Assembly: GCA_040387475.1 (NCBI GenBank)
Contig: JAZKDT010000013.1
Span: 1-64,000, forward strand
Direction of reading: 5' to 3'
DNA from: UBA4416 sp040387475
GTDB taxonomy: Bacteria; Bacteroidota; Bacteroidia; B-17B0; Aurantibacillaceae
DNA: 64,000 bases
Of the stretch, positions 60,740 through 64,000 are shown piece by piece (the stretch's first letter is position 1; each line of letters begins with the position of its first letter). Below the pieces are notes generated by a model. It made no database searches and had not been told where the DNA came from. It saw only the letters and a program-made list of their open reading frames with translations. The position numbers and the translations under genes were made by a program.

Positions 60740-61609
60740 ATGAAAAAACTAACCTATCTCTTTTTGTTTCTGTTACCGTCGGTGACAAACTTTGCGCAGG
60801 ACGACGTTAACTTTTTTTACGGCGACACTGTGATAGAGTTTAATCAAATGAAATTTGAGTTTAAAGGCATCATGGCGTATAAGGATAAATTCAAGTCGCC
60901 ATTATATATTACAAATTTTACAGACAGCTTCAAAATCATTTCACCTGGAAATTTTACACTCACTAAAGAAGACGGTAGTACCTACAGCCTGAGTAATAAA
61001 GCTGATTTTATAATTCCCCCTAAAGCCTCCAAAAGATTTAGGATATTGTATGATGGCTCCGATTTTAAAACGAGAAAATTAACTTTAACTATCAGTAATA
61101 TCCAAACATCGATAAACGTGGTGACCGTTTATTCAGTAAAAGAATTTATTTTAGATAAAGCCCTTTATAAGCAACTCGATGAAAACTTAACGCAAACCAA
61201 CACTGTTGGCTCACTGACTGTAACGATTAAAAACTTTGAGTATAAAGAAAAAGGAACTGTATCTGTAACTCTAAAAATCAAATACAGCGATCAGGATTTT
61301 TTAGCGATTTTTGCAAAAAAAATAAAATTGATAGATATCAATGGCAAGGAATATATTAATCATAAGACAGGCCCGATTTACTACCGAAAAGAAAAAAAAG
61401 AAACTAATCTTGTATTAGAATTTGAAAACCCATACGGCAGAACAAGAGAGTGCAAATCTGACCGATTAGTTTTAGACGACGTATTTGTTTTATACAAATT
61501 AGGGCAAATCAAAGAAAAACTCAGTTTTACGGTTTTAAAAAAATCGGAAGGCTTTGGAAATCCTCCCAAGGAAGAAAAAGAAAAAGACATTGAAGTGATC
61601 GAGGATTAG
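60740..61609 (+). CDS. Secreted protein of unknown function, paralog of the 57834-58730 gene
   Basis: A 289-residue protein with a signal peptide (FLFLLPSVTNFAQ). It shares domain order and tail with its paralog across the M48-like gene but lacks the glycine-rich stretch after the signal. Strands such as LTLTISNIQTSINVVTVYSV and LTVTIKNFEYKEKGTVSVTL suggest two beta-sandwich domains. The stop overlaps the convergent idi stop by 3 bases (TTAG). No function can be assigned; duplication around one gene suggests a shared role with it. Confidence 0.75.
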   Translation: MKKLTYLFLFLLPSVTNFAQDDVNFFYGDTVIEFNQMKFEFKGIMAYKDKFKSPLYITNFTDSFKIISPGNFTLTKEDGSTYSLSNKADFIIPPKASKRFRILYDGSDFKTRKLTLTISNIQTSINVVTVYSVKEFILDKALYKQLDENLTQTNTVGSLTVTIKNFEYKEKGTVSVTLKIKYSDQDFLAIFAKKIKLIDINGKEYINHKTGPIYYRKEKKETNLVLEFENPYGRTRECKSDRLVLDDVFVLYKLGQIKEKLSFTVLKKSEGFGNPPKEEKEKDIEVIED

Positions 61610-62109
61610 AAAACTTTGTCTAATGCTATTTTAAACCAGGCAGTATATTTATCGGGATTCAGCCCCATATCTTTTTTGATATCATCTATTGACCTCCATT
61701 CATAGCTTTCAACCTCGTCTGGATTTATAATGGGCGTTTGGTTGGTTTGGCCGGTTAACACATAATCAAATTCATGTTCGGTTAAACCATTCTCGAAGTC
61801 GGTTTTATAAATAAAGTTGGTTGTTATCTGAAGCTCACAGCTCAGTCCCATTTCTTCATATAACCGGCGGTGGGCGGCATCCTTTACAGTTTCGTGAGGG
61901 CGAGGATGGGAGCAGCAGGTGTTGGTCCATAAACCGGCACTATGATACTTTGATAAAGCGCGTTGCTGCAACAACAATTCGTTTTTATCATTGAATATAA
62001 AAATAGAGAAGGCGCGGTGCAATAATCCCTTTTGATGAGCTTCCAGTTTTTCCATAACGCCTATGTCGTTATCGAGCTCATCAACTAATATCACGTAATC
62101 TTTTTGCAT
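61606..62109 (-). CDS. idi: Isopentenyl-diphosphate isomerase, type 1
   Basis: A 167-residue Nudix-fold enzyme. HRAFSIFIFNDKNELLLQQR, KYHSAGLWTNTCCSHPRPHE (catalytic Cys and metal His), RLYEEMGL (the Nudix Glu pair) and DEVESYEWRSIDDI are typical of type I IDI. It interconverts IPP and DMAPP to feed prenyl chains. It is the last gene of the crtI-crtB-idi unit, 63 bases after crtB; pairing with carotenoid genes is common in Bacteroidota. Confidence 0.95.
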   Translation of the reverse strand: MQKDYVILVDELDNDIGVMEKLEAHQKGLLHRAFSIFIFNDKNELLLQQRALSKYHSAGLWTNTCCSHPRPHETVKDAAHRRLYEEMGLSCELQITTNFIYKTDFENGLTEHEFDYVLTGQTNQTPIINPDEVESYEWRSIDDIKKDMGLNPDKYTAWFKIALDKVF

Positions 62110-62172
62110 TGGGAATTTAAAAACATCCTCCGCCTTGTAGGCAACTCTAAATGAGAAATCTATACTAACGAA

Positions 62173-63009
62173 TTAAAGTAAATTTAAGCTGTGACGAACG
62201 TAAGAACTGGCAAACAAAGCCATTTTTTGTGAATTAGGAATACTGATGCGTTCCTCTAAAATATGTTCGGGATGAAGTGATTGAATTTTATTCAATAGTT
62301 TCCGGTAGTAGATGTAGGCCACATACACCCCAAAGCGGGAATTTTTAGGTAGTAATTTTATGCCTTCTAATCCTTTATTGAAATCAATTTCAATATCGCT
62401 TTCCAAAGCCTTTTTTGTTTCCGGATCAAGTTGAGATAACTCAACATTTGGAAAATACATGCGTCCCATTCCCAAATAATCAGCGTGAAGATCCCTTAAA
62501 AAATTAATTTTTTGAAAAGCTGAACCCAAAGCCATGGCGTAAGGTGTGAGATCATCATACATTTTCTGATCACCCTTTACAAATACCCGTAAGCACATCA
62601 ACCCTACCACTTCAGCACTCCCTAAAATATAATCTTTATATCCTTCGGCATCATATGCTTTTTTATCGAGATCCATTTCCATACTTTTTAAGAAAGTATC
62701 GATCAGCTTCACATCTATTTTGTAATCATTAACTACCTTTTGAAAACTGTTTAACACAGGATTTAAACTAATGCCCCGTTCAATGGCACGGTAAGTTTCC
62801 AGTTTAAACTCATCGAGCAATTCCTTTTTATTAAAGTCGTGAAATGTATCTACTATCTCATCCGCAAAACGAACAAAACCATAAATGCTATAAACAGGAT
62901 CGCGAAATTCTTTATGCAGAAACCTGATACCTAAAGAGAAGGAAGTGCTATAGCTATTAGTGACCATTTTACTGGTTTTAATACTCACGTTATCAAATAA
63001 TTGCTTCAT
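62173..63009 (-). CDS. crtB: Phytoene synthase (squalene/phytoene synthase family)
   Basis: A 278-residue protein with both aspartate-rich motifs: RFADEIVD (DxxxD, around residue 50) and NFLRDLHADYLGMGRMYFP (DxxxD plus the GR.Y.P signature). SYSTSFSLGIRFL opens the domain. It condenses two geranylgeranyl diphosphates to phytoene. It lies 74 bases after crtI and 63 bases before idi on the same strand, which is a normal carotenoid operon order. Confidence 0.95.
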   Translation of the reverse strand: MKQLFDNVSIKTSKMVTNSYSTSFSLGIRFLHKEFRDPVYSIYGFVRFADEIVDTFHDFNKKELLDEFKLETYRAIERGISLNPVLNSFQKVVNDYKIDVKLIDTFLKSMEMDLDKKAYDAEGYKDYILGSAEVVGLMCLRVFVKGDQKMYDDLTPYAMALGSAFQKINFLRDLHADYLGMGRMYFPNVELSQLDPETKKALESDIEIDFNKGLEGIKLLPKNSRFGVYVAYIYYRKLLNKIQSLHPEHILEERISIPNSQKMALFASSYVRHSLNLL

Positions 63010-63083
63010 GTACTATACTGAACGTGCTAAGATAATAAAATAATGCGAGTAAACATCCTGTTGGCGCAAAATGCCCGTTTTGT

Positions 63084-64000
63084 TTAACGTTTGTTGGATT
63101 TTAAAAGATACTTTAAAACCTGCTCCGCCGCCAATTTGCCTGATATCAGGCTTGGAGGGACACCGGGACCCGGAACTGTTAATTGTCCGGTGTAAAACAA
63201 ATTCTTAACTTTTTTATTCACTAATTTGGGTTTTAGGATCGCGGTTTGGCTTAATGTATTAGCTAAACCGTAGGCGTTACCCTTAAACGAATTATATTCT
63301 TTAATAAAATCGCTTGTAGCAAAATCTCTTCGGAAAATTATATCACTCTTAAAATTCACACCAATCTGTTTTTCGATACGGGAAACAACCATATTAAAAT
63401 ATACGTCGTTGGTTTTCGCATCATCTTTTAAATCAGGAGCGATAGGAATTAAAATAAAAAGGTTTTCCTTTCCCTGCGGTGCAACAGCACTATCTGTTTT
63501 GGAAGGGCAGCTCACATAAAACAAAGGTTTAGTGGGCCATTTAGGATCTGTATAAATTTCTTTAGCATGTGCATCAAAGTCTTCATCAAAAAATAAATTA
63601 TGATGTAATAGTTTCGGCAGTTTTTTATCAACGCCGACATAAAAAATCAAACTTGAAGGTGCCATTTTTCTCGTGTCCCAGTATTTAGGGGAATAATTTC
63701 TGTATGGCTCGTCCAGTAATTTTTGTTCGGTAAAATGATAATCTGCAGCAGATACTACAACATCGCTACTATTTTTTTTATCCTTACTTAACACTGACAT
63801 GGCCAGTTGTTGCTCTACGGCAATTTTAGACACATCAGTATTCAGTTCAAACTTTACACCTAATTGTAAAGCCAGTTTATGCATGCCCTCTATGATCTTT
63901 ACCATTCCACCCTTTGGATACCAGGTACCGCCAATCATATCAGCATAGTTCATTAAACTATACAATGCCGGCGTATTTTGAGGCAGAGCACCTAAAAACA
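63084..64000 (-). CDS. crtI: Phytoene desaturase, C-terminal part (partial; N-terminus outside window)
   Basis: The frame is open from the window edge to a stop at 63084, giving 304 complete codons in the window. Landmarks: TWYPKGGMVKIIEGMHKLAL (the WYPxGG segment of CrtI), VVVSAADYHFTE, APSSLIFYVGVD, and the C-terminal FAD-binding NLFYTGQLTVPGPGVPPSLI followed by SGKLAAEQV. The family introduces double bonds into phytoene toward lycopene. The N-terminal Rossmann motif lies beyond 64000. The internal alternative start inferred near 63965 is only an in-frame TTG; the coding sequence clearly continues upstream (FLGALPQNTPALYSLMNY). Confidence 0.93.
   Translation of the reverse strand, partial: FLGALPQNTPALYSLMNYADMIGGTWYPKGGMVKIIEGMHKLALQLGVKFELNTDVSKIAVEQQLAMSVLSKDKKNSSDVVVSAADYHFTEQKLLDEPYRNYSPKYWDTRKMAPSSLIFYVGVDKKLPKLLHHNLFFDEDFDAHAKEIYTDPKWPTKPLFYVSCPSKTDSAVAPQGKENLFILIPIAPDLKDDAKTNDVYFNMVVSRIEKQIGVNFKSDIIFRRDFATSDFIKEYNSFKGNAYGLANTLSQTAILKPKLVNKKVKNLFYTGQLTVPGPGVPPSLISGKLAAEQVLKYLLKSNKR

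Noticed and set aside
1..64000. tRNA, rRNA, integrase, transposase or attachment sites
   Set aside because: I looked for the T-loop and anticodon-arm patterns and for transposase/integrase motifs and found none; a small RNA gene could still be missed by eye.

Overview
The window reads as a chromosome segment of an AT-rich member of the Bacteroidota. The evidence is a secreted protein with a type IX secretion C-terminal sorting domain, PorE-like TPR/beta-propeller/OmpA proteins, a DUF4294 protein, LytTR and 7TM-DISM signalling proteins, a Bacteroidota-type small membrane lipoprotein, and very few Shine-Dalgarno sequences. Order or family cannot be fixed from this sequence. Two 10-N gaps (1675-1684 and 58743-58752) show that it is a scaffold, probably from a draft or metagenome assembly, and each gap breaks a gene. 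I saw no rRNA, tRNA, CRISPR array, integrase or transposase.

Layout. 1-3234: start of a TPR/PD40 lipoprotein, a possible SD-sequestered micro-ORF, DUF3606, and a gap-broken FAD/Rieske oxidoreductase. 3426-8076: Nudix hydrolase, rpoN (sigma-54), small membrane and outer-membrane proteins, SpoIIAA-like protein. 8085-10860: TPR sensor kinase with LytTR regulator. 11020-14798: PorE-like protein, MsrB-MsrA lipoprotein, NlpC/P60 hydrolase. 14799-22618: a compact signalling locus. A five-gene minus-strand operon encodes an E1-like/nitroreductase fusion (Rv1355c/MoeY-like), a GNAT/autoinducer-synthase-like protein, a 7TM-DISM kinase, a receiver-kinase and a lone receiver; two more receivers are divergent to it. 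22589-29015: HTH/TPR-like protein, receiver, PAS kinase, second PorE-like protein. 29060-35933: phenylalanine hydroxylase, CAP-OmpA protein, biotin carboxylase, DUF4294, T9SS cargo. 36072-42629: five-gene operon (M28 peptidase, RND exporter, GNAT, phosphofructokinase, TPR protein). 42740-52191: LRR protein, CAP-like protein, hybrid kinase with HPt, atypical RsmH, beta-lactamase-like protein, DUF1801.

52192-54637 is the most accessory-looking stretch: a decayed 21-bp phased repeat array next to an ABC-type ATPase plus DUF4435/TOPRIM pair that resembles the PARIS (AriA/AriB) anti-phage system. 54796-57641: short tandem repeats and a membrane pyrophosphatase fused to a YceI-like domain. 57834-61609: two paralogous secreted proteins flanking an M48-like protein whose HExxH glutamate is missing. 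61606-64000: a carotenoid operon crtI-crtB-idi, with crtI running off the window.

The strongest candidates for something undescribed are the E1/nitroreductase-GNAT-kinase operon, the PPase-YceI fusion, the PARIS-like pair with its phased repeats, and the micro-ORF whose ribosome-binding site and start codon lie in a 17-bp stem. All functional statements come from reading motifs by eye; no database search was run.
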